DNA of 64,000 nucleotides from an uncultured Collinsella sp. (lineage in GTDB: Bacteria > Actinomycetota > Coriobacteriia > Coriobacteriales > Coriobacteriaceae). Position numbers and translations under genes: made by a program. Below the pieces are notes generated by a model, which was not told the DNA's origin, did not search any database, and saw nothing but the letters and a program-made list of their open reading frames with translations. Shown here one piece after another: positions 41,413-48,504 of this stretch (within the stretch, counting starts at the first letter, position 1; every line of letters begins with the position of its first letter). Location of the stretch: contig CALAMG010000024.1 in NCBI GenBank assembly GCA_937925715.1, forward strand, positions 1 through 64,000, read 5' to 3'.

Positions 41413-42084
41413 CTACACCAGCACGTCGGCGAGCGAACGCTTGGGTACGTGGTGCACCTGCGCCTCGTCGCGCCAATAATTGATGGAGCCGTCGGGGTTG
41501 GAATCGATCGCATCGATCACCTGTGTCTCGGCCGGAACGCCAAACGCCATGATCAGCTTGAGCTCATACTTGTCGCTATCGAGCCCCATGGCATCGATCG
41601 CGTGGGGCGTAAAGGCCTTGAACATGCAGGCAGCCACCTCGGGCGTGGCGCTGCGGGCGGCGAGCATCATCGTCTGCGCGGCAATGCCCGTGTCGACCTC
41701 AGTAATAGGAGCGGCGGGCTTACCCGGAACGGCGCGCTCGGCAAGAATCGCGATGTAGCCGGTCGGGCGCTCGCCCTCATCGGGACCCGGCCAATCCTTG
41801 AGCGCACCGGCCCATGCAAGCTCGTCAAATACACGCGCGCAGTCCTCTGCACCGCTTACCACATGAAAACGCAGACGCTGAGCATTGGCACCACAGGGAG
41901 TCAGGTGCGCCAGCTCCGCCAGCTCAAGCAAAAGCTCACGCGGCACGCGCATGGACTCGTCAAAGCGACGGCACGTACGGGCGCGACGAACCAGCGCATC
42001 AAACGCGTCCAAGCCGAGCTTTTCGCAACCTTGCTTTGCCATCGATTCGACACTCGACGGTGCCTCGGGAACTGCTTCGTTCAT
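41413..42084 (-). CDS. Nitroreductase family protein
   Basis: A 223-residue FMN-dependent nitroreductase-like oxidoreductase. The FMN-binding start ARTCRRFDES (about 34-43) and TPCGANAQRLRFHVV (about 60-74) are visible, as is the GIAAQTMMLAA helix (about 130-140). The substrate is unknown. The ATG at 42084 has a GGGGG site; the longer reading is unsupported. It appears monocistronic, with a family A repeat just past its end. Confidence 0.86.
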   Translation of the reverse strand: MNEAVPEAPSSVESMAKQGCEKLGLDAFDALVRRARTCRRFDESMRVPRELLLELAELAHLTPCGANAQRLRFHVVSGAEDCARVFDELAWAGALKDWPGPDEGERPTGYIAILAERAVPGKPAAPITEVDTGIAAQTMMLAARSATPEVAACMFKAFTPHAIDAMGLDSDKYELKLIMAFGVPAETQVIDAIDSNPDGSINYWRDEAQVHHVPKRSLADVLV

Positions 42085-42319
42085 AGGGACCCCCAATACA
42101 AGCCAATTGTCCTTAGGAGAATCTAACCCAAAACGTAGGCAATAACGAACAGGGCTGCAATGTTCTACACCTGTTGAATAGAAAATCGCGACGTGGGGAA
42201 CAACGGAAACAATTCGGGACCTTTGGGTTACGTTTCGCCCTCCCCGACCCATACGCCAGCGCCTTTAGGCGATACTGGTTGTAACAATCAAGGCTTACGC
42301 CGCACGGAAAGGAGACATT

Positions 42320-42580
42320 ATGGGCATCTTTAAGAACGATGACCAAAAATCGAGCCAGTTTGGATTTGACGAGAAAAGCATGGCAGGCAAGGCCGTCAAG
42401 GCCGTGCGCTGGATTTACGCCATCACGGGCGTCTTGGCGCTCGTCGCCGGCATCGCACTGCTGTTTGCGCCCGCCAAGTCGCTCGTCTTCCTAACGACCG
42501 TCTTGGGCTTCTACTTTGTGATCACGGCCGCGATCAGGCTGTTTACCGCTGTTTTCGAGCCGCTGCTGCCCACCGGCTGA
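42320..42580 (+). CDS. DUF308/HdeD-like membrane protein, N-terminal half before an in-frame TGA
   Basis: The 86-residue reading frame encodes a short basic N-terminus and two membrane helices (about 31-50 and 55-75), as in the first half of HdeD/DUF308 proteins. It ends PLLPTG-TGA. The same frame continues directly at 42581 with RVTSII... and four more helices. The usual family protein is about 200 residues, so this TGA looks like a nonsense mutation, perhaps of a Trp codon (TGG). AAAGGAG precedes the ATG. Confidence 0.68.
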   Translation: MGIFKNDDQKSSQFGFDEKSMAGKAVKAVRWIYAITGVLALVAGIALLFAPAKSLVFLTTVLGFYFVITAAIRLFTAVFEPLLPTG

Positions 42581-42583
42581 CGC

Positions 42584-42922
42584 GTGACGAGCATCATCTC
42601 CAACCTACTCATTATCTTGGGCGGCGTCATAATCCTGCGCAACCAGGCCTTCTCGACCGCGACGCTCACCACGATGGTGGTTATCGTGGCCGGCTTTGCC
42701 TGGATCGTCGAAGGTGTCATGTCCATTCTGGAGTCCGAGCTTTCGTCCAACCGTGCCCTCGCCATCCTGAGCGGCGCGCTCTCCATCATCGCCGGCATGT
42801 TCGTGTTTATCTATCCGCTGTGGTCGGCCAAGATGCTCGTCATCTTTAGCGGCGCCGCACTGCTGGTGTTTGGCGTAACGCTGATTGTTCGCGCTATTCA
42901 ATTTGGCAAACTGGTGCACTAG
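42584..42922 (+). CDS. DUF308/HdeD-like membrane protein, C-terminal half after the TGA
   Basis: 112 residues in the same frame as 42320-42580, beginning at a GTG four bases after the TGA but without a ribosome site. Four membrane helices are seen: about 5-22, 28-48, 58-80 and 85-105. It may be translated by reinitiation, or it may be the dead half of a pseudogene. Its stop directly precedes the ATG of the UPF0178 gene. Confidence 0.6.
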   Translation: MTSIISNLLIILGGVIILRNQAFSTATLTTMVVIVAGFAWIVEGVMSILESELSSNRALAILSGALSIIAGMFVFIYPLWSAKMLVIFSGAALLVFGVTLIVRAIQFGKLVH

Positions 42923-43405
42923 ATGCCGCGAACGCTCTTTATTGATGCAGACGCCTGCCCGGTCACGCGCGAGTCGATTGACTGCGCGCGGCGGGCGGGC
43001 GTCGCCGTCGTTATCGCCGGCAACAGCACACAGAACCTGGAACGCCACATTCGCCGCGACGATCCGCGCGACGTCGAGCATGCGCGACGCGGATTTTGGG
43101 TCACGACGCTCGATGTGAGCGTGGGCGCCGACAGCGCCGACTTTGCCATTGTCGAACGCCTGCAGGCGGGCGACGTAGTCGTGACGCAGGACATTGGCTT
43201 GGCGAGCATGGTGCTCGGGCGCGATGCCGCCGCCATCGGCGTGCGCGGGCGCGTCTACGACAAAGCGACCATCGACATGCAACTGTTTATTCGCCACGAG
43301 GAAAAGAAGGTGCGCCGCGCCGGCGGTCGCACTCGCGGTCCGGCGGCATTTACCAGCGAAGACCGCGCCCGCTTTAAACGCAACCTCACCGAGCTGCTGC
43401 ACTAA
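42923..43405 (+). CDS. UPF0178 / YaiI-YqxD family protein
   Basis: A 160-residue protein of the YaiI/YqxD family, a PIN-like fold of unknown function. The diagnostic start FIDADACPV (about 6-14), VVIAGNST (about 29-36), VTQDIGLASM (about 88-97, acidic site) and the C-terminal TSEDRARFKRNLTELL are all present. The ATG at 42923 comes immediately after the previous stop. A terminator follows. Confidence 0.93.
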   Translation: MPRTLFIDADACPVTRESIDCARRAGVAVVIAGNSTQNLERHIRRDDPRDVEHARRGFWVTTLDVSVGADSADFAIVERLQAGDVVVTQDIGLASMVLGRDAAAIGVRGRVYDKATIDMQLFIRHEEKKVRRAGGRTRGPAAFTSEDRARFKRNLTELLH

Positions 43406-43407
43406 CC

Positions 43408-43447
43408 AAGGTAGATTTTTAGGACATGCCTAAAAATCTACCTTTTT
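43408..43447 (+). terminator. Intrinsic terminator of the UPF0178 gene
   Basis: AAGGTAGATTTTTAGG (43408-43423) with its exact inverse (43429-43444), followed by T. A 16-bp perfect stem; it may work in both directions. Confidence 0.85.
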
Positions 43448-43488
43448 GTTTTGAGCGGTGTGAGCGCTCGGAATCCATGGCTCAACAA

Positions 43489-43564
43489 AAAAACGGGCTT
43501 CAAAATGCCATGCGTCGCCGCATTGCGCAGGCGCCGAGCATGGCTATTTGAAGCCCGTTTTTTT
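43489..43564 (-). terminator. Long hairpin terminator of the metal exporter gene
   Basis: AAAACGGGCTTCAAA at the left pairs with TTTGAAGCCCGTTTT at the right; inside it ATGCCATGC/GCATGGC extend the stem, with a Cys/Gly-rich-free GC loop. On the minus strand the outer arms give a run of T after the stem. Confidence 0.75.
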
Positions 43565-43572
43565 AGGCCTAC

Positions 43573-44655
43573 TTAGAGGCCGAAGGCGGATAGGATAAGG
43601 CCCCAGCCGGCGCCGATGACGTACATCATGACCAGGAACACGGCGTTTTCACGAGCGCTGCGGTTGGTGCGGAACAGGACCAGGTAGCCCACGCCGGCGG
43701 AAATAAGCGTGCCGGCGAGCATCGGCGCCAGCTGTAGCGCGCCCTCCAGGTACAGCTGCGTAATGACCACGCTCGCCGAGCAGTTGGGGATCAGGCCGAC
43801 AAGCGCCGAACCCAGGACGGCGAGCGTCTCGTTGCCACGCAGGAACTGCTCGATCGCGGACTCGCCGAAGGTCTCGAGCACGGCGACCAGAATCAGCGTC
43901 ACCAGAAAAATGAATACCGATACCTGCACGGTGTGCGAGATCGCGCTGCGGATGATCGACAGAACAGGCGTCCCTTCGTGGGAGTGGGAGTGACCGTGGC
44001 CATCATGGTGTTCATGCTCGCCCTCATGACCGTGATCGTGTCCGTGTTCGTGCTCGTCCTCATCCTCGTCACAGCCGCAATGATCGCGTTCGCACAGCTC
44101 GTGGATGTGATCAGCACTTACGCCCGCCTCGGCCACTTCATCAATGATGTCGCCCCCGGTATGGTCGTCGTGCGCGCAGTTCACATGGGTAGGATTGGCC
44201 GCGGTTCCCAGCACGGTGCGGCGAATCGCCGCGTGCGCGCGGGCGTTACGGCGCAGGCCGCGAATGGCAGCGTCCACGATAAAACCCGTGACCAGTGCGA
44301 TCAGTGCCTTCGAAGCCAAAAGCATTGCCATAGTCTGCATGGGAACCTGCTCGGCAAGCAGCAGCGGCAGCATCTCGTCAGAGGTCGAGAGAAACACCGC
44401 CACCAGGGTACCCAGCGTCACAACGCGACCGGCGTACAGCGTGGCCGCCATGGCCGAAAAGCCGCACTGCGGCACCATGCCCAGCAACGATCCAACCACG
44501 GGGCCCGCGGCACCGGCACGCTTGATGGCGCCGTTAACGCGGTCGCCTGCAACGTGCTCAAGGGTCTCAAGAGCCAAATACGTCACCAACAAAAACGGCA
44601 CCAGCGAGAGCGTGTCCTTGCCGGCGTCGAGCAGAATATCAATCAGCAAATCCAT
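43573..44655 (-). CDS. Putative 10-TM heavy-metal (manganese-type) exporter with His-rich loop
   Basis: A 360-residue membrane protein of the putative 10-TM heavy-metal exporter family (ArsP_2 / putative manganese transporter). Two similar membrane halves carry matching motifs: GMVPQCGFSAM (about 58-68) and GLIPNCSASVV (about 287-297), each with a conserved Pro and Cys. Between them (about 180-230) is a cytosolic loop extremely rich in His, Asp and Glu (HEHGHDHGHEGEHEHHDGH), clearly a metal-binding region. The substrate is inferred to be a divalent metal, probably Mn2+ or Zn2+. A minus-strand promoter with overlapping CCTAGG-type operators lies upstream (44699-44745), which suggests metalloregulation. 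It is monocistronic. Confidence 0.85.
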   Translation of the reverse strand: MDLLIDILLDAGKDTLSLVPFLLVTYLALETLEHVAGDRVNGAIKRAGAAGPVVGSLLGMVPQCGFSAMAATLYAGRVVTLGTLVAVFLSTSDEMLPLLLAEQVPMQTMAMLLASKALIALVTGFIVDAAIRGLRRNARAHAAIRRTVLGTAANPTHVNCAHDDHTGGDIIDEVAEAGVSADHIHELCERDHCGCDEDEDEHEHGHDHGHEGEHEHHDGHGHSHSHEGTPVLSIIRSAISHTVQVSVFIFLVTLILVAVLETFGESAIEQFLRGNETLAVLGSALVGLIPNCSASVVITQLYLEGALQLAPMLAGTLISAGVGYLVLFRTNRSARENAVFLVMMYVIGAGWGLILSAFGL

Positions 44656-44698
44656 GACGGATGGAACCTTTCGTGTCTTTCGGCAGCATTGTAAAAGT

Positions 44699-44745
44699 CC
44701 TAGCGGTCAACTAGGGTATTGTAGTTGTCCTAGGCGCGATGCCAA
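44699..44745 (-). promoter_or_regulatory. Promoter and metalloregulator-like operators of the metal exporter
   Basis: On the minus strand TTGGCA (44745-44740), 16-bp spacer, TACAAT (44723-44718). CCTAGGACAAC overlaps the spacer (44733-44723), and an inverted repeat CCTAG-N7-CTAGG (44699-44715) lies just downstream of the -10. Such overlap implies a repressor or activator responding to metal; the DtxR-family protein at 50737-51126 is a candidate. Confidence 0.6.
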
Positions 44746-44827
44746 TAGTTGCCCATGGTAAACTATCATCTCGCCACATCTCAATGAACCCGAGCCGCGC
44801 GGTGTGGCCCGTCCAAGGAGCAGTTAT

Positions 44828-45796
44828 ATGAACGTTTCACAAGCACTCGAATACGAGCGCCAGCCGTTTATCCCCATGTTTATCTATGGCGATCACGGCG
44901 CCATGGAATCCGAGCGCCAGAAGGGCGAAGAGGCCCTTAAGGTGCTCGAAACCGAGTACTTTACCGCCGAGGGCGACCCCAGCTTCGACTTTGCCACCGT
45001 GCGCGACCTGGCCGACCGCAACCGCGACCTGTGCGACCAGATTGGCGAGGCGCGTCTGCGCAACGTGACGCCCGCGACGCTCTCGCGCGGCCTGTCCGAT
45101 GCCGACACCTGCGCCGCCATCGGCAAGATGCAAAAGCGCACCGCCGCGTCCGTTATGCGCGAAATCCGCGGCGACCGCGACGCGCTCGGCGTGGCCTACG
45201 CCCGCAAGCCCATCCAGGGCACCGTGCTCGGTATCGACATCGAGACCACCGGCCGTGCACCCGAGCGCGGCTATATCATCAACGTGGGTTGGGAGATCAT
45301 GGACCTCACGAGCGACGCCGTCCCGCACGACGCCGAGGCACACTACTGCGGCCTGCCCGACATCTACCGCGGCGAGGATGTGCCGTTGTCGAATATCCAC
45401 CACATCACCTGGGACGACATCGCCGGCAAAAAGCCGTTCCGCGAGAACAAGGAACTGCAGAAGCAGCTGCTCAAGCTTATGAAGAAGTACCCGTACATGG
45501 CGCACAACGCCGCCTTTGAGGACAGTTGGTTCAAGATCCACCTGGACGGTTACGCCGAGGCACGCCGCGCCGGCAAGATCATCGTCATCGACTCGCGCCA
45601 GATCTGCCGCAGCCTGGATGCCGACGTCCGCTCGCTCCCCCGCGAATCCGCGCCCGCCGCGCTCGAGAACTGGGCGCGCCGCCGTGGAACCCTCGCCGCC
45701 GACGCCAACGAGCAGCACCTGGGCCTCGACGACACCGACCTCATGCTTCGCACCGTCCAAGCCGAGTTCAACCTCAAGAACCTGTTTGCCAAGTAG
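44828..45796 (+). CDS. DnaQ-like 3'-5' exonuclease domain protein
   Basis: A 322-residue protein. Residues about 130-310 form a DEDDh exonuclease domain: GIDIETTG (about 138-145, Exo I), MAHNAAFEDSWF (about 224-235, Exo II) and the C-terminal HLGLDDTDLM (about 297-306, Exo III). The first 125 residues are helical and unlike polymerase III epsilon, so it is not a plain DnaQ. Role: DNA repair or RNA processing nuclease, not decidable. AAGGAG lies 7 nt before the ATG. It is divergent from the metal exporter. Confidence 0.84.
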   Translation: MNVSQALEYERQPFIPMFIYGDHGAMESERQKGEEALKVLETEYFTAEGDPSFDFATVRDLADRNRDLCDQIGEARLRNVTPATLSRGLSDADTCAAIGKMQKRTAASVMREIRGDRDALGVAYARKPIQGTVLGIDIETTGRAPERGYIINVGWEIMDLTSDAVPHDAEAHYCGLPDIYRGEDVPLSNIHHITWDDIAGKKPFRENKELQKQLLKLMKKYPYMAHNAAFEDSWFKIHLDGYAEARRAGKIIVIDSRQICRSLDADVRSLPRESAPAALENWARRRGTLAADANEQHLGLDDTDLMLRTVQAEFNLKNLFAK

Positions 45797-46147
45797 AAAC
45801 GTCTACGCCAAACTCCGGCGTAGATCACGAGCGGTCTCGCAGCGGGAAACCCCGCAGCGGGGCCGCCCTACGTTCCACAGATAGATCTGCCATCACAAAT
45901 TCTGAACCCTCATTTTGAACGATTTCGACCAATTCCCGACACGTAATTCGTTGTCGGATGGTGATGCATCGATATCAAATGTGCAGCAATTGAGTATTAA
46001 TATGCTATAGCTAAGCTGCGAAAACTTTTATTTAGGGCATACCAACCCATAATTGCGTCAAGCTTTTGGACAGCATTTGGCTAGACCTCTAAAACGACTT
46101 TTCCACTCAGCGCCATCAACACGGCATTAGCTGACACGATATATAGC
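45797..46147. other. Intergenic region, 350 bp
   Basis: Contains a CTACGCC/GGCGTAG hairpin (45804-45824), a GCGGG/CCCGC pair near 45850, and CCGACA/TGTCGG near 45937-45958. From about 45900 the sequence becomes AT-rich and probably carries the promoter of the following gene (TATAGC near 46007). No gene seen. Confidence 0.5.
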
Positions 46148-47338
46148 ATGAGTATCGTATTGTCACATACCACTGCAAAAGCGGTCTACCAGGCCGCGCA
46201 TTCGGTGTCTGCGAAAGGCATCGAGTCCTGTAACCCTGCCGCGATTTACGGATCATGTCCCACCGGAACGCTCCTTGACGCAGCCGCAGAATGGCTCACC
46301 AAACATGATGTTTCCCTCGACGCAAATGATTCCCTCGAGGTAATGGTGTTTGATCGCAGGAACGCGCGCTACGCGATGGACTGTCAATGCCACGTTTCTT
46401 CAAAACGATTCTCGAACTCACGCTTTGTAGAGCTTAAAGATGGCATCTTCGTTGTTGGCGTTGAGCTTTGCGCACTTCAGGCCGCCACCTATCTTTCTTT
46501 TCGCGAACTAGTGGAGTACTACTTTGAACTGTGCAGCGCTTACTCCCTTGGAACCGACTCTTCCACCTCCTATACCGAGCGTTTCGCGCTCACCTCGACC
46601 GAGAGATTAAAACAGTTCTTTAATTCCATTACCAGATGCGACGGTCTGGCTCTTGCCCGAAAGGCGATCCAATGTGTGCGCGACGGATGCCGGTCTCCTA
46701 TGGAAACGGCCTTTGTCATGATGCTAACGCTGCCCAAAAGCGAAGGAGGGCTTGGTATTAAGGGAGTTGAGACCGATTACGAGGTGCAGGTCACCGCTGC
46801 AGCGAAGAATCTCACGAGACGCAAAAAGTTCTTTATGGATGCGTATCTAAAGAAATCTCGCACAGACATTGAATACAACGGTTTTTATCATGATGCGGAA
46901 GAAGACCGCGCCATCGATGAGGAACGCAAGAATGCGCTTGCGTCCATGGGATACGGAATCATCACCGTCAGTCGTTATTCCTTTATGCATGCCAGCGCTT
47001 TCGTTAGGGTCATGGAGGCGATCCAACGAAAAGAGGGCATACGCCCCTCGCGTCTGCCAAAAGACTTTCAAATCATGCAAGAAGACCTGAGACAGTTTGT
47101 ACTCAGAAGGTTTATTGAGGAGAAGAAACGAATCCAGGAGGAGCTTCGCCAGGATTCCGAAGAGCGCCAACGAATCGACCTCGAAAAAGCAATGCTCGAA
47201 GGCATCACATTGGACGATCCGACGATTAACGAGGCTCCGGCAATCGATGACATGCAGACTGTCGAACCCGACAGCCCATCACTCAACCAAACAAGCAGCT
47301 TCGCGCCCGAGGGCAGGATCTTCGGGGCCGGAAGCTAG
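46148..47338 (+). CDS. Predicted PD-(D/E)xK nuclease-like protein (DUF559-type C-terminal domain)
   Basis: A 396-residue protein. The N-terminal 180 residues have no recognised domain, although LSHTTAKAVY at the start resembles the opening of actinobacterial AbiEi/DUF559 proteins. The segment SPMETAFVMMLTLPKSEGGLGI (about 191-212) and the later DIEYNGFYHDAEEDRAIDEERK (about 240-261) followed by GYGIITVSRYS match the layout of VSR/DUF559-like endonucleases (D...ExK-type site with D-I-E). The C-terminal 80 residues are a charged coiled coil plus a Ser/Pro-rich tail. Codon use is less GC-biased than its neighbours, suggesting acquisition. It stands alone. Confidence 0.65.
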   Translation: MSIVLSHTTAKAVYQAAHSVSAKGIESCNPAAIYGSCPTGTLLDAAAEWLTKHDVSLDANDSLEVMVFDRRNARYAMDCQCHVSSKRFSNSRFVELKDGIFVVGVELCALQAATYLSFRELVEYYFELCSAYSLGTDSSTSYTERFALTSTERLKQFFNSITRCDGLALARKAIQCVRDGCRSPMETAFVMMLTLPKSEGGLGIKGVETDYEVQVTAAAKNLTRRKKFFMDAYLKKSRTDIEYNGFYHDAEEDRAIDEERKNALASMGYGIITVSRYSFMHASAFVRVMEAIQRKEGIRPSRLPKDFQIMQEDLRQFVLRRFIEEKKRIQEELRQDSEERQRIDLEKAMLEGITLDDPTINEAPAIDDMQTVEPDSPSLNQTSSFAPEGRIFGAGS

Positions 47339-47683
47339 ACCGGCTAACAAGGTGGGCACCTTAGCGACGTGCAAAATTGCGAGTATTCAGCAGAGCCGGG
47401 TGTCTATCACCCTCGAGTGGATCCAAATGTGAAGCGAAATCACTCTTGCGTGAGAGCGTTAGGCAACATTTGAGGAAGAACTCATCGGATTAACACCCTA
47501 AGATAACTCTTGAACTGCATTATATGGCCTGTAATAAATTAACGGACCCCCTATCGTTGCAGAATACTCCAATTTTTGCACGGCTCAGGGGCACCCACCC
47601 CGGCATCGGCTATCAAAACCGCTCACTCCGGGATCTCGTCCACTATTCCCCATCATTTTGTGCAACGAATTACCTGAACGTCA
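47339..47683. other. Intergenic region before the metal-resistance module
   Basis: No gene is supported in these 345 bases. The composition is AT-richer than average. The promoter and operators at its right end are listed separately. Confidence 0.5.
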
Positions 47684-47743
47684 TTGACATATGAACATAC
47701 ACTCATATAATCGGAAGCAAGTTATATGAGCGCATGTTCATAT
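47684..47743 (+). promoter_or_regulatory. Promoter with two ArsR-family operators
   Basis: TTGACA (47684-47689), 16-bp spacer, TATAAT (47706-47711). Operator 1 (47689-47708) reads ATATGAACATACACTCATAT, lying inside the spacer; operator 2 (47724-47743) reads ATATGAGCGCATGTTCATAT just downstream of the start site. Both fit the 12-2-12-type palindromes bound by SmtB/CadC-type repressors. Confidence 0.85.
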
Positions 47744-47757
47744 GAAAGGATATTGCA

Positions 47758-48123
47758 ATGAGCATCCGCGTTGATGAAACGAAACCCGACATCGAGGCCA
47801 CCGAACCCGCGATTCCCACCACCTGCTCGCCCGAGGACCTTCCCGACGAGGAGCTTCTCTACGACCTCGCCGACCTGTTCAAGGTCTTCAGCGACACCAC
47901 GCGCATCAAGATCCTTTACGCCCTCATGGGCCGCGAGCTCTGCGTGGCAGACATCGCCGAAGCGACCGAAACCTCGCAGTCCGCGGTGTCGCACCAGCTG
48001 CGCACACTCAAGCAGTCGCACCTGGTTAAATTCCGGCGCGACGGGCGCAATATCCTATACTCGCTCGCCGACGACCACGTCTACACCATGCTCAACCAGG
48101 GCATGAGCCATATCTGCGAATAG
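47758..48123 (+). CDS. ArsR/SmtB family metal-responsive repressor
   Basis: A 121-residue winged-helix repressor. Helix-turn-helix: ADIAEATETSQSAVSHQLRTLK (about 64-85). A metal site is suggested by ELCVAD (about 60-65, alpha-3 type cysteine) and by the C-terminal DDHVYTMLNQGMSHICE (alpha-5 type His/Asp/Glu ligands), so zinc or cadmium/lead are the likely inducers. It is expected to bind the three ATATGA...TTCAT operators at 47689, 47724 and 48462, controlling itself, the HMA protein and the ATPase. AAAGGA lies upstream of the ATG. Confidence 0.9.
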   Translation: MSIRVDETKPDIEATEPAIPTTCSPEDLPDEELLYDLADLFKVFSDTTRIKILYALMGRELCVADIAEATETSQSAVSHQLRTLKQSHLVKFRRDGRNILYSLADDHVYTMLNQGMSHICE

Positions 48124-48185
48124 CAACCAACCACGGTACCAGCGCGGCCTGCACCCAAGCCGCAAAAACGGGAAAGGAACCCACC

Positions 48186-48404
48186 ATGAAAAAGCAGTAC
48201 AAGCTCGATGAGATCGATTGCGCCAACTGTGCGCGCGAGCTTCAGGACGAGCTGGCCAAGCTCGAGGGCGTCAAATCCGTGTCCGTCAACTTTATGACCC
48301 AGAAGCTGACGCTCGAGGCCGATGATGCTGAGTTCGACGAGGTGCTCAACCGCGTTGTTGAGTTTACGGCCGACGCCGAGCCGGACTGCGAGATCATTCT
48401 CTAG
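48186..48404 (+). CDS. Heavy-metal-associated (HMA) domain protein, metallochaperone-like
   Basis: A 72-residue stand-alone HMA domain of ferredoxin-like fold. The metal-binding motif is CANC (residues 12-15) within IDCANCARELQ. The C-terminus is acidic. The adjacent P-type ATPase lacks an N-terminal HMA domain, so this protein probably delivers metal to it in trans. GGAAAGGAA precedes the ATG. Gap to the repressor is 62 bp, and to the ATPase 100 bp with an extra operator between. Confidence 0.88.
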   Translation: MKKQYKLDEIDCANCARELQDELAKLEGVKSVSVNFMTQKLTLEADDAEFDEVLNRVVEFTADAEPDCEIIL

Positions 48405-48461
48405 CCCAGGTTTACGCCAACCTGCAAGGCCGCGCTTGCCGCGGCCTTTGCTCGCGAAATT

Positions 48462-48481
48462 ATATGAGCGAGTGTTCATTC
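48462..48481 (+). promoter_or_regulatory. Third ArsR operator, upstream of the P-type ATPase
   Basis: ATATGAGCGAGTGTTCATTC closely matches operator 2 at 47724-47743. It lies about 23 bp before the ATPase ATG, so the ATPase may have its own regulated promoter. Confidence 0.75.
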
Positions 48482-48504
48482 ATTCAAATGGGAGGATACG
48501 AGTC

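Noticed and set aside
42578..42580. Selenocysteine at the in-frame TGA of the DUF308 gene
   Set aside because: No suitable stem-loop follows the codon and the family has no selenoproteins that I know of; a simple nonsense mutation is more likely.
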